Counted from the first letter of the stretch, positions 26,414 through 35,618 are shown. The stretch is 64,000 bases of DNA from Aquincola agrisoli (GCF_036621135.1 NZ_JAZIBG010000009.1:310001-374000); one strand, 5' to 3'. Notes: generated by a model not told the origin, from the letters alone. Translations and numbers: made by a program.

Positions 26414-27102
26414 CCGCGGCGGGCGGATCGCCGATTTCAACGGCTGGGTCTGGCTGACTCGGCGCAGTCCTCGGGTGAGGTCTAAGACGTCGTGCACCGG
26501 GGCATGCGCCAGAGCCTGGCCTGGCGCGCGGTATGGGCGCAAGTCGGCACGTCAGCTGGCCATCGGCCGGGCCTGCGGATGATCGAGTCGGCGGGGATGG
26601 ACTGGCCCTAGGGCGCCGCAGTAGTTGATTTTGCGCGCCAGCGCCGACAAGCACGTAGCGAGGCCTGCGCCGGTCAGTGCTTGCAGGTCCTGCACCAGTT
26701 TCTTCGCCTGGGGGCTTTGGCGGCAAAGTTGTTGCCCTGAACGCGCAGATTCCAGGGAGATCAAATTGCCAGGCAGCCGCCGCTCCTTTGGGTCGCGTAC
26801 CGGCCAGTTGCGGACGCTCGCGAGCGACGGGTGTCGAGCATGCTGGCGCCTTCCACCGTAGCCCGCCTCTGACGGCCGATGCCGCGAACGTACCGGCGGA
26901 CTTCAATCCGATGACCTCGGCCAGTTTGGCCATGACGAGAAACGTCTGGTGGCACTTCCAGTGCACGCGCGCGTTCAGGTAGCAAAGGTCGAGGGCTGCA
27001 GCGTGCATGTTGGCATCCAACTTTCGCTCGATGGCTGCACCGTATGCCGACCCGGAGATGCGTCGGCGCTGGACGATGGGGATGGGAACGTCATAGCAGA
27101 CA
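26414..27102. other. 689-bp region with no intact gene; possible relic sequence
   Basis: No intact gene is seen. GC is lower than in the flanking C1 genes. On the minus strand, about 26600-26764, the frame reads SPQAKKLVQDLQALTGAGLA, faintly like a VapB-type antitoxin N terminus. Another minus-strand stretch near 26940-27090 reads LDLCYLNARVHWKCHQTFLV and has protein-like composition, but it shares its DNA with the leader of the large gene at 27103. Both look like decayed fragments rather than functional genes. No transposase, tRNA or att duplication was recognised. Confidence 0.35.
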
Positions 27103-30100
27103 ATGCGCGGTGAGAAGCGCACTTCAATGACGTCTCGTAAGGGCAAAGGCACCGACAAGCCAAAGGCGAAGAAGCTGTCGAACCCGGCATCCACTGGGGG
27201 AGGTGGCTCGTCCTTTGAAAGCCGCGTTCAAGCCTCTCGCCTGCTTGCGATGTGCCTCGGCGCACTGGTGCCTGGCGTCGATGACGGGCGCATCGTCGAA
27301 CTGCGGTTCCAAGCGCGAATCCACGGGCACCACACGGACGACCTAGTCTGCAGCATTGAGCGAAGCGACGGCCAGCGGTTTCGAACGCTGCTGCAGATGA
27401 AACGCTCGCTGAGCGCACGCGAGAAGGATGCGGCGTTCAAGGAGTCAATCGGTGCGGCTTGGACCGACTACAACTCCACGGAGTTCGTTCGCGGCCAGGA
27501 CTCCATTTTCCTCGTCTATGACACGGCCAGCGCGGCCGCGATGAAGGGGGCATCAACCGTCTGCGACTGGGCCCGCTACTCGGCAACGCCGGCCGAGTTT
27601 CTCAAGAAGGTAGACGAACCGAACTTCAGCAACCCAGCAAACCGCAACGCGCTGGCGGCAATCAAGAAGATTGCCGAGGCCTACGCCGGCAGGGACGTCG
27701 AAGCTCGCGAGCTCTATGACTTCGTCAAGCATCTGAACTGCTTGGCACATGACCTCGACCAAGACGGCACTGCTGAGCATGTCTTTCAGCTGAACTCGAT
27801 ACGGCATGCGGCTGCGTTGGTCGGGGAAGTGGCCCACCCGCAGGAAATTTGGTCCGCACTGGTGACCGCCTGCATGTCGGCTAACGGCGCGGCAGGCACT
27901 GTCACGTTCGACAACCTGGACGTTGCTATCGGCAAACGTCTCAACGGCCTCTTCGCCGGTGCGCGAAGCTTTCTCGCTTCGCCCTACGCAGTGGCCCCGT
28001 TGGCGAAGCAAGGGCCAAGGAGCCCATCACCCGAAGCGGTTGCTGCGGAACTGGCGCGCCTGTCGGGGTTGGTCGAGTCCATCAAGGAGAGCAGTCTCCA
28101 GTCCGCACTTCGAGACCAACTACCTGCGGCGCGTGACGATTCTGTCAACAAGCTGATTTCCGGGCAGCTTGACGCAGTGCACTCGCGCATCAAGGAGCTT
28201 CGGTATCGGAACGCGCTAGAGGACTTGGTCAGGGTGGGCGAGTCCCATGACCAGTTCGACGCGCACCAAAAGGCACGTTGGCATCTGTTGCGTGGCACGT
28301 GCAAGTGGCACATTGAAGGTGGGAACGCGGCCGCACCCGACTTCATTCGCGCTGCGGAACTCTACAAGGGCGAGGACAAGTTTGCCGCGGCAGGAGTCCG
28401 CGGGCTTCTGCTGCAGGGAGATGCCGCTGCGGCTGCGTCGGCAGGCGCTGAGGCCTTGAAGACCTTCCCGGATTCGCTCGCGGTGTGGCAGGCGACTGCG
28501 AATGCGCGACTGAACCTCGGCGCGCAGCTGACCCTTGAGGACATTCCACCAGCGTTGAGGACCGAGGCGGATGCCCTGCAGATGCTCGCGTGGAGCCGCC
28601 ACAGGCACGGCGACAAAGTCGGAGCAGCGCAGGCCGCGCTTCAGGCGCTTGACGCGGCTACTCCAAGCTTCTTCACACGCGACACTGCTCTGACTCTGTG
28701 CTTGGACCAAGCTGCTGGCGACGGAGTTTCGGCGACGTTTCGCGTGTTTGGTACGGATGAGAGGCTCGCACTTGAGCGCTGCGCCTGTGAGTTCACGCCG
28801 CGTGAGGAGCGTCTGTGGCAAGTCCAGAGCCCCGAGACGGTTGCCGCGGCCGCTGCAAATCTTGCGACGGCGCATCTTCTACTCGGACAGCCAGACGTCG
28901 CATTGACGGTGCTGCAAGAGGCGCGCGCTCACGGCATCTCTTCCCCCGCCTTCCTGCGAGTCGAGTTCGAAGGCTTGACGGCGACGGGCAACAGGGAAGG
29001 CGCAATCGCGGTTGGCAAGCCTCAGATCGATGCCCTGCCGAAGGAGGCACTTGCGACGTTTGCGCAGCTGGCCGGCGAGGCCGACGACCTTGATGCAGTC
29101 GACAAGGCTCTCGAGGCGGCAACGCGGCTTGACCCGCCGCAGCCGGCCTTGGTGCGGAACATCACCGGAATGCGGTGGACCGTGCTGGCCAGGTCAAATC
29201 AGCCGGCTGCGCTTGAAGCCGTGCGTGTCGCCGATTGGGCCGCGTCCCACTCGGTGCCTGAATTGGTGGCGGGAGCGCAAGTCCTGCGAAACGCAGGGTT
29301 TCCTGACGAGGCAGCGGAGCGTCTCAAGCGGGCGCTGGAGTCGCTCAAGGACGACAGCGAATCTGGCGACCGGTACCTTGTCGCGCAGGCCCTGCTGTTC
29401 GCGCGGGAGTACGGACAGGCTGCCGCAGTCTTTGAACAGCTCGCGCCTCCGGGCAAGCATAGCCAGCTACACGCTGACCTTCTGTTCTGCTATCTCAGGA
29501 CCGGCCGACGCGCAAAGGCAAAGGAACTCATAGAGGCGTTCCCTGCAGGCTGGGAGTCGCATGCCGACACGCGCCATATGGCCATGGAGCTTGGGCAGCT
29601 CGCTGGCGACTGGTCGTTGCTCGCCCAGCTAGTCCCGGCCGAGTTCAGCCAGGCGCCGGGAGAGGTTCGGAGCTGGCTTCTGAGAGTCATGGTCGCAACC
29701 CGGACCTCCTCTGAGGAAGTTGGCAACGTTCTGCGGGAAGCACCTCTCGAGCTGTCCGGGAGCATCCAAGAGGTGACTCAGCTCGCCACTCTCGAACTAC
29801 GGCACGGGTACAAGGAGCGGGCACTTCGCCGTCTCTACGTCATGCGGCGAGCGCGGCTGGACAGCACGGAAGCCGCTGCCGCGCACGTCGTCGCGCATTT
29901 GGCAGTCACGGATGAGCTACCTCACATGGAGGAAGAGCTTCCCGTCGTGGCTGCGGGCACCTGCGTGACGGTGGTGGACAAGGAGGGCAGAAACCAGGTC
30001 TTCACCATCGACCCGGGCAATCTTCCGGAGCTTCCAGCGACTTCGGAGTTCTTACGAGCTGGGTCGAAAGAGGCTGCTGTCATTGTCGACCTCAGCATTG

Positions 30101-31608
30101 GCGCCAACATTTCAATACCGGATGGGGAAGGCGAGCCGAGGGTACTGACGGTTCGACGTATCTACTCGGCGTATCGGCGTTTGCTTGAGCTCTCGCAACT
30201 TGCTCTCAACGCACCTCTGACGCCGTCGCCCGTAGCGCGCATGGTGTCGATTCACGACGAGGAGACCGGGGAACCTGACTTCAGTGGTCTCACCCGACAG
30301 CTCAAGCGATTCAGCGACCATGCCGCGAAGTCCATCGACGCATACGTGTCCGCCCCGATTACTTTGGGCGGGCTTGCCAAGCTGCTTGGGCGCGATGTGC
30401 TCGATGTCGTGCGTGGCTGGCGGTTGGATGGGCCAGCTATGCAGGTCAGTGGGGGCAGCCCGGAAGAGCGCGGACAGGTCATTGCAGGCCTCGAGTCAGG
30501 CAAGGGCCCGTACCTCATCGACGCGGCGACACTTGTGGAACTCGGCACGTTGGAGTGTCTTGATGTCTTGACCGTCGTGCCTGGCCTCCTCGTTACATCC
30601 CATACGAGAGACGCCTTGGAGGCGAAGCTCGCGGAAGCGCGGACCGAGAGGACCGAGGGCCGGGCTTTTGAGCAGGACGGAAAGCTGGGCTTCGTCGAAG
30701 TGACTGCGGAGCAGCGCCAGCAAGAGATTCGCTTCCTGCAAGGTGTCGTCGATGCCATGCGGATGCACTGTCGGGTAGTTCCGGCCTACGGCACCGATGC
30801 GTTGGCTCCAATCGCAAGTCAGCTAGAACGGGCTATTTCAGGCGAGGAGCTCTCGGCTGTCCTCGCCGCTGCCGAGCACGGAGCAACGTTGATTTCGCTG
30901 GATGCCCGTCTGCGCTTCTTGGCTGCTCATCTGGGCATTCCGGGCGTGTGGCCACAGGTGCTACTGATGTACGCGCGCGACCTAGGTAAGCTCCCGCGTT
31001 CGGCTTACTCCTTAGCCACGATTCGCCAGATGTTCGCGAACAGAACGTTCATCTCGGTGGCAGCCGAAGACCTCGCGCTTATGGCGTACCAAGGAACCGA
31101 CTGGCTCAAGTTCGGCATGTCCCGCTTCGCGAAGCACTTGGCGTTGCCCGAAACTGAGTTCAATTCCGCTCTCAGGGTGGCGGTTGAGTTCTTGCAGCGG
31201 CTAGCGACTGGAGGCCCGTGCCATTTCGGAGCGGCAAGTCGAATTCTTCAGCGACTCGCGGAAGCACTGTTTCGGCACAAGGACGCCCCGAGCGATCTCG
31301 AACGCAAGCTGTTGGATGCTGTCCTGCGAGCATTGCCAATCGGCGACGACGCAACGGTGCGCAAACAACTACTGCGCGCGGCCATTCAAGAGGGGCGACA
31401 GGCCGCTCAGAAGACCGACGCAGGGGAGCTTAAGGAAGTGCGAGTGCTCATGTGCAGCGAGCCACCATGGATTGCCTACGCAGCTGAGCGGCACAACGGC
31501 GCCACTGGCGAGGTTCGTTTGCAGGCCGCGGCGGGGGAGGCATCCAAGCCTGGCGATGATGCAAGCCCGACAGCTGCGTCCGGCGCCGCGGACAACCCGT
31601 TCAGATGA
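27103..31608 (+). CDS. Predicted conflict/defence protein: DUF4297-like nuclease + TPR + GreA/B-C-like + PIN
   Basis: 1501 aa, soluble. Domains read by eye: (1) residues ~35-165, a restriction-endonuclease-like domain with E39 in SSFESRVQA, D79/D80 in HHTDDLV and Q98-x-K100 in LLQMKRSLS, the E-D-QxK arrangement of DUF4297/Cap4-type dsDNA nucleases; (2) ~370-930, helical TPR-like repeats; (3) ~948-1023, a GreA/GreB C-terminal-like beta domain (GTCVTVVDKEGRNQVFTI ... VLTVRRIYSAY); (4) ~1135-1300, a PIN-like domain starting GPYLIDAATLVELG, with the acidic LISLDARLRFLAAHLGI; (5) a helical tail ending in a disordered stretch. The TPR-GreABC-PIN order matches a described class of predicted prokaryotic conflict proteins; the N-terminal nuclease makes it a two-nuclease polypeptide. 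Codon use (CTT, GCT, ACT, TTG) and GC differ from the neighbours, suggesting transfer. It has no partner gene. The start may instead be the ATG at 27127, as no clear ribosome site decides. Function is inferred. Confidence 0.78.
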   Translation: MRGEKRTSMTSRKGKGTDKPKAKKLSNPASTGGGGSSFESRVQASRLLAMCLGALVPGVDDGRIVELRFQARIHGHHTDDLVCSIERSDGQRFRTLLQMKRSLSAREKDAAFKESIGAAWTDYNSTEFVRGQDSIFLVYDTASAAAMKGASTVCDWARYSATPAEFLKKVDEPNFSNPANRNALAAIKKIAEAYAGRDVEARELYDFVKHLNCLAHDLDQDGTAEHVFQLNSIRHAAALVGEVAHPQEIWSALVTACMSANGAAGTVTFDNLDVAIGKRLNGLFAGARSFLASPYAVAPLAKQGPRSPSPEAVAAELARLSGLVESIKESSLQSALRDQLPAARDDSVNKLISGQLDAVHSRIKELRYRNALEDLVRVGESHDQFDAHQKARWHLLRGTCKWHIEGGNAAAPDFIRAAELYKGEDKFAAAGVRGLLLQGDAAAAASAGAEALKTFPDSLAVWQATANARLNLGAQLTLEDIPPALRTEADALQMLAWSRHRHGDKVGAAQAALQALDAATPSFFTRDTALTLCLDQAAGDGVSATFRVFGTDERLALERCACEFTPREERLWQVQSPETVAAAAANLATAHLLLGQPDVALTVLQEARAHGISSPAFLRVEFEGLTATGNREGAIAVGKPQIDALPKEALATFAQLAGEADDLDAVDKALEAATRLDPPQPALVRNITGMRWTVLARSNQPAALEAVRVADWAASHSVPELVAGAQVLRNAGFPDEAAERLKRALESLKDDSESGDRYLVAQALLFAREYGQAAAVFEQLAPPGKHSQLHADLLFCYLRTGRRAKAKELIEAFPAGWESHADTRHMAMELGQLAGDWSLLAQLVPAEFSQAPGEVRSWLLRVMVATRTSSEEVGNVLREAPLELSGSIQEVTQLATLELRHGYKERALRRLYVMRRARLDSTEAAAAHVVAHLAVTDELPHMEEELPVVAAGTCVTVVDKEGRNQVFTIDPGNLPELPATSEFLRAGSKEAAVIVDLSIGANISIPDGEGEPRVLTVRRIYSAYRRLLELSQLALNAPLTPSPVARMVSIHDEETGEPDFSGLTRQLKRFSDHAAKSIDAYVSAPITLGGLAKLLGRDVLDVVRGWRLDGPAMQVSGGSPEERGQVIAGLESGKGPYLIDAATLVELGTLECLDVLTVVPGLLVTSHTRDALEAKLAEARTERTEGRAFEQDGKLGFVEVTAEQRQQEIRFLQGVVDAMRMHCRVVPAYGTDALAPIASQLERAISGEELSAVLAAAEHGATLISLDARLRFLAAHLGIPGVWPQVLLMYARDLGKLPRSAYSLATIRQMFANRTFISVAAEDLALMAYQGTDWLKFGMSRFAKHLALPETEFNSALRVAVEFLQRLATGGPCHFGAASRILQRLAEALFRHKDAPSDLERKLLDAVLRALPIGDDATVRKQLLRAAIQEGRQAAQKTDAGELKEVRVLMCSEPPWIAYAAERHNGATGEVRLQAAAGEASKPGDDASPTAASGAADNPFR

Positions 31609-31871
31609 GACGTCGCTCGGTCGCTGCAACGCGATGGGCCAGCACAACATGGACTGCCGATTCCACGGCTGCCAGCTTGCGGCGGGCGGAAGCACCGCGG
31701 CGCTTACTCTTAGAGGCGCGGCCAGAAGCCGTGGCCCAAGCCCGAGATTGCAAAGCAATAGGCCATCTGCTTCGTACCACCCGCCCGTAGTGGCGGGGAG
31801 CGCCATCCGGCGCCTGCAGCCGTGCGCGCGCAGTTGCGGGACCTCCTACGGGCCTCCGCACGAACTCGAGC

Positions 31872-31965
31872 GGCCGCTTCGGGGCGGCCAATCCAGGGCC
31901 GCGGATGTCGGCCGAGGGTCGACAGCGGGCGACCGCCGCGCAGGCTTGACCGCCCCGAAGCGGCC
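31872..31965. repeat. 16-bp inverted repeat with 62-bp spacer
   Basis: GGCCGCTTCGGGGCGG at 31872-31887 and its exact reverse complement at 31950-31965. Both arms are followed by similar short GC-rich words. It could be a relic of a small mobile or REP-like element, or a large hairpin. It lies in the geneless flank 260 bp after the defence-like gene. Confidence 0.6.
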
Positions 31966-32341
31966 CATCGCAGCCGCGGCGCCAGGGAGATGCAGGAGGC
32001 GCACCCTCGGGGAGGTGGCGCTCGGCCAGCACCTGCACTCTCTCAACGCTGGTTCGCGACGGCGGCGACGCGTAACACGCTTGTCAACAGACCCCTCGCG
32101 CCTCGGGCAGTGGGCCAGTCGCAACGAATCCAGCGCCCCGCGGGCGCCTGGTTCCGCGTGCCGCATTTCCGGGAACCCACGCCCGGCGGCTACCGCTGGC
32201 TGCACGCGTTGCACGCGGGCGGCGATGCAACGATCAACCTCAACGACCGTGATCCGCGCCCGATCGTGATCGACGCGACCACGTCGCCCGGGGCTGACGG
32301 CAGGCAGAGCACCGTCCCGTGGACGATCAACGCAAGGCCAT

Positions 32342-32352
32342 GACACAGTGTC
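32342..32352. promoter_or_regulatory. Putative activator site (GACACAGTGTC) upstream of the mptG-like operon
   Basis: An 11-bp near-perfect palindrome containing ACACAGTGT, centred 61 bp upstream of the -24 GG of the sigma54-type promoter at 32407. Related ACAC-N-GTGT words occur at 38240, 39692 and 52608, near fae, the sigma54 activator/folB and fhcB. I propose it as a binding site of the activator encoded at 39783; this is an inference from recurrence and position. Confidence 0.4.
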
Positions 32353-32406
32353 CTGAACCCGGCACATCCGCCGGCCCGCAGCGGCTGCCGGCGCGCGCTG
32401 GAGCGG

Positions 32407-32422
32407 GGGAACGGTGCTTGCT
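32407..32422 (+). promoter_or_regulatory. Sigma54 (-24/-12) promoter for the mptG-like/mtdB/mch operon
   Basis: GGGAACGGTGCTTGCT fits TGGCACG-N4-TTGCW at the key positions: GG at -24, GC at -12, AC and G after, TTGC and the final T, with exactly ten bases between GG and GC. The predicted transcript start is about 32432, only a few bases before the annotated ATG at 32435. Confidence 0.5.
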
Positions 32423-32434
32423 TGAAGCGACCCC

Positions 32435-33487
32435 ATGTACTCCTGCGATGCCGCCATCGTCCGCCCCCCGGCCGTCCCGCGCGAGGCGGTGACGCTGCGC
32501 GCCCCCGGGCGCCTGCACCTGGGCTTCCTCGACCCCACCGCCACGCTCGGCCGTGCCTTCGGCAGTTTTGGCCTGGTGATCGACGGGTTCGAGACGGCGG
32601 TCGAGCTGAGCGCGGCGCCGGCCGACGTGCTGGAAGCCGCCACGCCGGCCGCGCAGGGGGAGTTGGCCCGCGCCGCCCGGCACCTCGAGGTGCTGCGCGA
32701 GCGCAGCGGCCTGCGCACGCCGCTGCGGCTGCGGCTGCTCGACGTGCTGCCCGCCCACGCCGGCCTGGGCTCGGGCACCCAGCTCGCGTTGGCGGTGGGC
32801 CGGGCGTTTGCGCAGTGGCACCGGCTCGACGTCGACACGCCGACGCTCGCGCACTGGCTGGGCCGCGGCTTGCGCTCGGGCGTGGGCATCGCCGGCTTCG
32901 ACCAGGGCGGCCTGCTGGTCGATGGCGGTCCCGGGGCCGACGGCCGGCCGGCACCGCTGCTGGCCCGGCTCACGCTGCCCGCCGCCTGGCGCGTGCTGGT
33001 CGTGCAGGACCACAGCCTGCACGGCCTGTCGGGCCAGCGCGAGAAGCAGGCCCTGGCCGTGCTGCCGCCGCTGCCGCGGCCGCTCGCCGCCGACATCTGC
33101 CACCAGGTGCTGATGCGGGTGCTGCCCGGCGCCGCCGGCGGCGAGTTCGCGCCCTTCGCCGCCGGCGTCAGCCACGTGCAGCAGGTGCTGGGCGACCACT
33201 TCGCGCCGGCGCAGGGCGGCCGCTACACCAGCCCGGCCGTGGGCCGCCTGCTCGACGGGATCGCCGAGGCCGCCCGCGGCCCCGGTGGCGCGCCGGGCGC
33301 CGCGGTCGGCCAGAGCTCCTGGGGCCCGACGGGCTTCGCGATCCTGCCGTCCGAGGCCCAGGCCGCGGCGCTGGTCGCCGAAGCCCAGGCGGCCGGGCGG
33401 GTCGCGCCGGGCCTGTCGCTGCGCATCGTCACGGCGCGCGACCACGGCGCCTGCCTGCTCGACGCCCGCGGCCACCGCATGCCCTGA
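32435..33487 (+). CDS. Beta-ribofuranosylaminobenzene 5'-phosphate synthase-like (H4MPT biosynthesis)
   Basis: 350 aa, GHMP-kinase-fold protein of the MptG/RFAP-synthase family. It shows APGRLHLGFLDP near the N terminus, the GLGSGTQLALAVGRA loop (about 109-123), and GVGIAGFDQGGLLVDGG. The family condenses 4-hydroxybenzoate or 4-aminobenzoate with PRPP, the committing step of methanopterin synthesis; in methylotrophs it supplies H4MPT. First gene of the run with mtdB, ATP-grasp, mch, RimK-like and CitG-like genes. The ATG at 32435 is adopted, but a GTG at 32489 (just before TLRAPGR) would leave a 5' leader after the sigma54 promoter and is a serious alternative. Confidence 0.88.
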   Translation: MYSCDAAIVRPPAVPREAVTLRAPGRLHLGFLDPTATLGRAFGSFGLVIDGFETAVELSAAPADVLEAATPAAQGELARAARHLEVLRERSGLRTPLRLRLLDVLPAHAGLGSGTQLALAVGRAFAQWHRLDVDTPTLAHWLGRGLRSGVGIAGFDQGGLLVDGGPGADGRPAPLLARLTLPAAWRVLVVQDHSLHGLSGQREKQALAVLPPLPRPLAADICHQVLMRVLPGAAGGEFAPFAAGVSHVQQVLGDHFAPAQGGRYTSPAVGRLLDGIAEAARGPGGAPGAAVGQSSWGPTGFAILPSEAQAAALVAEAQAAGRVAPGLSLRIVTARDHGACLLDARGHRMP

Positions 33488-33553
33488 GGCCCCGTGACCG
33501 GCACGCCCAACGGCTGCAGCCTTCTCCTCCCAGAACACCACCGAGACAACGCC

Positions 33554-34468
33554 ATGGAACGCCCCTACATCCTCCACATGTTCACGCCCGGCCGGCAGAT
33601 GAGCCCGTTCGACATCAACATGGCCGCCGACGCCGGCTACCAGCTCGTGGTGCCCTATGCCGACGTCGGGCTCGACGCCATCCGCGGCCTGACGCAGGAC
33701 ACCATCTTCTCCCGCGGCCCCAAGGGCGTGGCCCGCACCGGCATCTTCATCGGCGGACGCGACGCGGTGCTGGCAGCCGACATGCTGGAGCGGGCGCGCG
33801 ACTCGATGGTCAAGCCCTTCATCGTGTCGCTGATGGCCGACCCCAGCGGGGCCTACACCACCGCCGCCGCGATGGTGGCCTGCGTGGAGGGCGCGCTGCG
33901 GAAGCACCATGGCCTCGGGCTCGACGGGCGGCGGGTGGTGGTGCTGGGCGGCACCGGCCCGGTGGGCCGCATTGCCGGCGTGATCGCGGCGCAGGCCGGT
34001 GCCGAGGTGCACCTGTCCAGCCGCAACGGCATCGACGTGGCGGAGGAGGCCGCGCAGCAGACGGCCCGGCGCTTCGGCGTCGTGCTGCACGGCGTGTCCG
34101 GCGGCGACCGCGCCGCGGTGCGCAGCTCGGTGGCCGAGGCCGACGTGGTGCTGGCCTGCGCCGCGGCCGGCGTGCAGGTGCTGTCGGCCGAGGACCTGGG
34201 CTTGGCCACATCGCTCAAGGTGGCGGCCGACGTCAACGCCGTGCCGCCCGAGGGCATCGCCGGCGTCGGCGTGATGGACGATGGCAAGCCGCTGCCCGCC
34301 GGCGCGGCGGGGGCCGTGGGCATCGGGGCGCTGGCGGTTGGCAACGTCAAGTACCAGACCCAGCACCGCCTGCTGGTGCAGATGGTCGAGGGCAACCAGG
34401 CGGTGGTGCTGGGCTTTGCCGAGGCCTTTGCCAAGGCGCGCGAGATCGTGGCCGGCCAGGCAGGCTGA
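33554..34468 (+). CDS. mtdB: NAD(P)-dependent methylene-H4MPT dehydrogenase
   Basis: 304 aa. It starts MERPYILHMFTPGRQMSPFD, which closely matches methylotroph MtdB. The Rossmann part has VVVLGGTGPVGRIAGV and NAD(P)-binding LSSRNG. MtdB oxidises methylene-H4MPT to methenyl-H4MPT with NAD+ or NADP+ in the cytoplasm. The ATG at 33554 is chosen by family comparison; an in-frame GTG 60 bp upstream is unlikely. It is 66 bp after the mptG-like gene and 1 bp before the next GTG start. Confidence 0.93.
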   Translation: MERPYILHMFTPGRQMSPFDINMAADAGYQLVVPYADVGLDAIRGLTQDTIFSRGPKGVARTGIFIGGRDAVLAADMLERARDSMVKPFIVSLMADPSGAYTTAAAMVACVEGALRKHHGLGLDGRRVVVLGGTGPVGRIAGVIAAQAGAEVHLSSRNGIDVAEEAAQQTARRFGVVLHGVSGGDRAAVRSSVAEADVVLACAAAGVQVLSAEDLGLATSLKVAADVNAVPPEGIAGVGVMDDGKPLPAGAAGAVGIGALAVGNVKYQTQHRLLVQMVEGNQAVVLGFAEAFAKAREIVAGQAG

Positions 34469-34469
34469 C

Positions 34470-35618
34470 GTGGCCCCGACGTTGGCCGTGGCGGGCGTGT
34501 CGGCGCGCGCGATGGCCGAGGCGGCCGCGCGCGACGGCTTCGGCGTGGTCGCGCTCGATCTGTTCGGCGACGTCGACACCTGCCGCGCCGCATCGCGCTG
34601 GCTGCCGCTGGGCGAGCCGGGCGCGCTGCGCATCGACCCGGGCTGCACGCGGGCGGCGCTGCGCCTGCTCGCGCAGCATGGCGACGTGGCCGGCTGGGTG
34701 CCCGGCCCCGGCTTCGAAGGCCTGCCGTCGCTGCTGGAGGACGATGACGGCCCGGCCGGGCTGCCGCTGATCGGCAACCCGGCGGACGTGGTGCGTGCCG
34801 TGCGCGATCCGCAAGGCTTCTTCGCGACGCTCGCGGCGCTGGGTGTGCCGCATCCCCCGGTGTCGCCCGTGTCGCCGCCCGACCCGAGCGGCTGGCTGCT
34901 GAAGGACCTGGGCGGGTGCGGCGGCTGGCAGGTCCGGCCGGCGCACGGCGCACCGGCGGGCCGGCCCGCGCCGCCGCGGCACGTCTACCAGCAACTGGCC
35001 CACGGCAGGCCGATGTCGGCCACGTTCATCGCCGACGCCCGGGGTGCGGCGGTGCTGGGCTTCAACGCGCAGATCGTGCAGCCGATGGGGGAGCGCCGCT
35101 GGGTGTTCGCCGGGCTGGTGGGGCCGGTGCCGCTGCCGGGCGAGGTGGCCGGCGCGGTGGCCGATGCGGTCGACCGGCTGGCCGGCGCCTTCGGCCTGCG
35201 CGGCCTGGGCAGCCTGGATTTCCTGCTCGACGGCCGCCGCTGGCAGGTGCTGGAGATCAACCCCCGGCCGCCCGCCAGCCTGGCCTGTTATGCCGATGCC
35301 GCCCCGATGGCCGCCCACGTGCAGGCCTGTGCGCAGGGCACGCTGCCCGCCGGCCTGCCGCGGCGGCCGGATGCGCCGCGCCACGTCGAAGGCCATCGCA
35401 TCGTCTTCGCGCCCCGTGCGCTGCGGCTCGGCGCCGAGCTGGCGGGCACGCTGGCCGACCGCGCCGACACACACGACCTGCCCTGCGCCGGCGCCCGCTT
35501 CGCGGCCGGCGAGCCGGTGTGCAGCGTCAGCGCCGGCGGCGCCGATGCCGCCGGCGTGCGCCAGCGCCTGGCGGCCGCCCACACCCACCTGCTGGACTTG
35601 CTGGAGACTGCATCATGA
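34470..35618 (+). CDS. ATP-grasp family protein of the H4MPT/methylofuran gene set
   Basis: 382 aa, GTG start one base after the mtdB stop. The N-terminal part is Rossmann-like (LAVAGVSARAMAEAAARDGF). The ATP-grasp core appears as WLLKDLGGCGGWQV (~150), QQLAHGRPMSATFIAD, and the metal/ATP-binding end LGSLDFLLDGRRWQVLEINPRP (~255-275) with Asp, Glu and Asn in the usual order. Homologues occur in the C1 clusters of methylotrophs with H4MPT, and a ligase step such as adding glutamate or another side chain to the cofactor is assumed. The stop overlaps the mch start (ATGA). Confidence 0.82.
   Translation: MAPTLAVAGVSARAMAEAAARDGFGVVALDLFGDVDTCRAASRWLPLGEPGALRIDPGCTRAALRLLAQHGDVAGWVPGPGFEGLPSLLEDDDGPAGLPLIGNPADVVRAVRDPQGFFATLAALGVPHPPVSPVSPPDPSGWLLKDLGGCGGWQVRPAHGAPAGRPAPPRHVYQQLAHGRPMSATFIADARGAAVLGFNAQIVQPMGERRWVFAGLVGPVPLPGEVAGAVADAVDRLAGAFGLRGLGSLDFLLDGRRWQVLEINPRPPASLACYADAAPMAAHVQACAQGTLPAGLPRRPDAPRHVEGHRIVFAPRALRLGAELAGTLADRADTHDLPCAGARFAAGEPVCSVSAGGADAAGVRQRLAAAHTHLLDLLETAS

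Larger units (their letters stand above)
31609..32434. other. 826-bp region without a recognisable gene
   Basis: Downstream flank of the defence-like gene. Frames on both strands are shadow-like. It holds the 16-bp inverted repeat at 31872-31887/31950-31965. Near its right end are an ACACAGTGT palindrome (32343-32351) and a sigma54-type promoter (32407-32422), which belong to the C1 operon. Confidence 0.45.

Noticed and set aside
27090..27194. Minus-strand protein-like frame overlapping the start of the 1501-aa gene
   Set aside because: It overlaps the leader and N terminus of a gene with convincing domains and has no start site; treated as a shadow or relic only.
31822..32343. A 173-codon plus-strand frame downstream of the defence-like gene
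   Set aside because: Most of it is Arg/Ala/Pro-rich. Only the last ~60 residues look somewhat protein-like, and there is no ribosome site or recognisable family.
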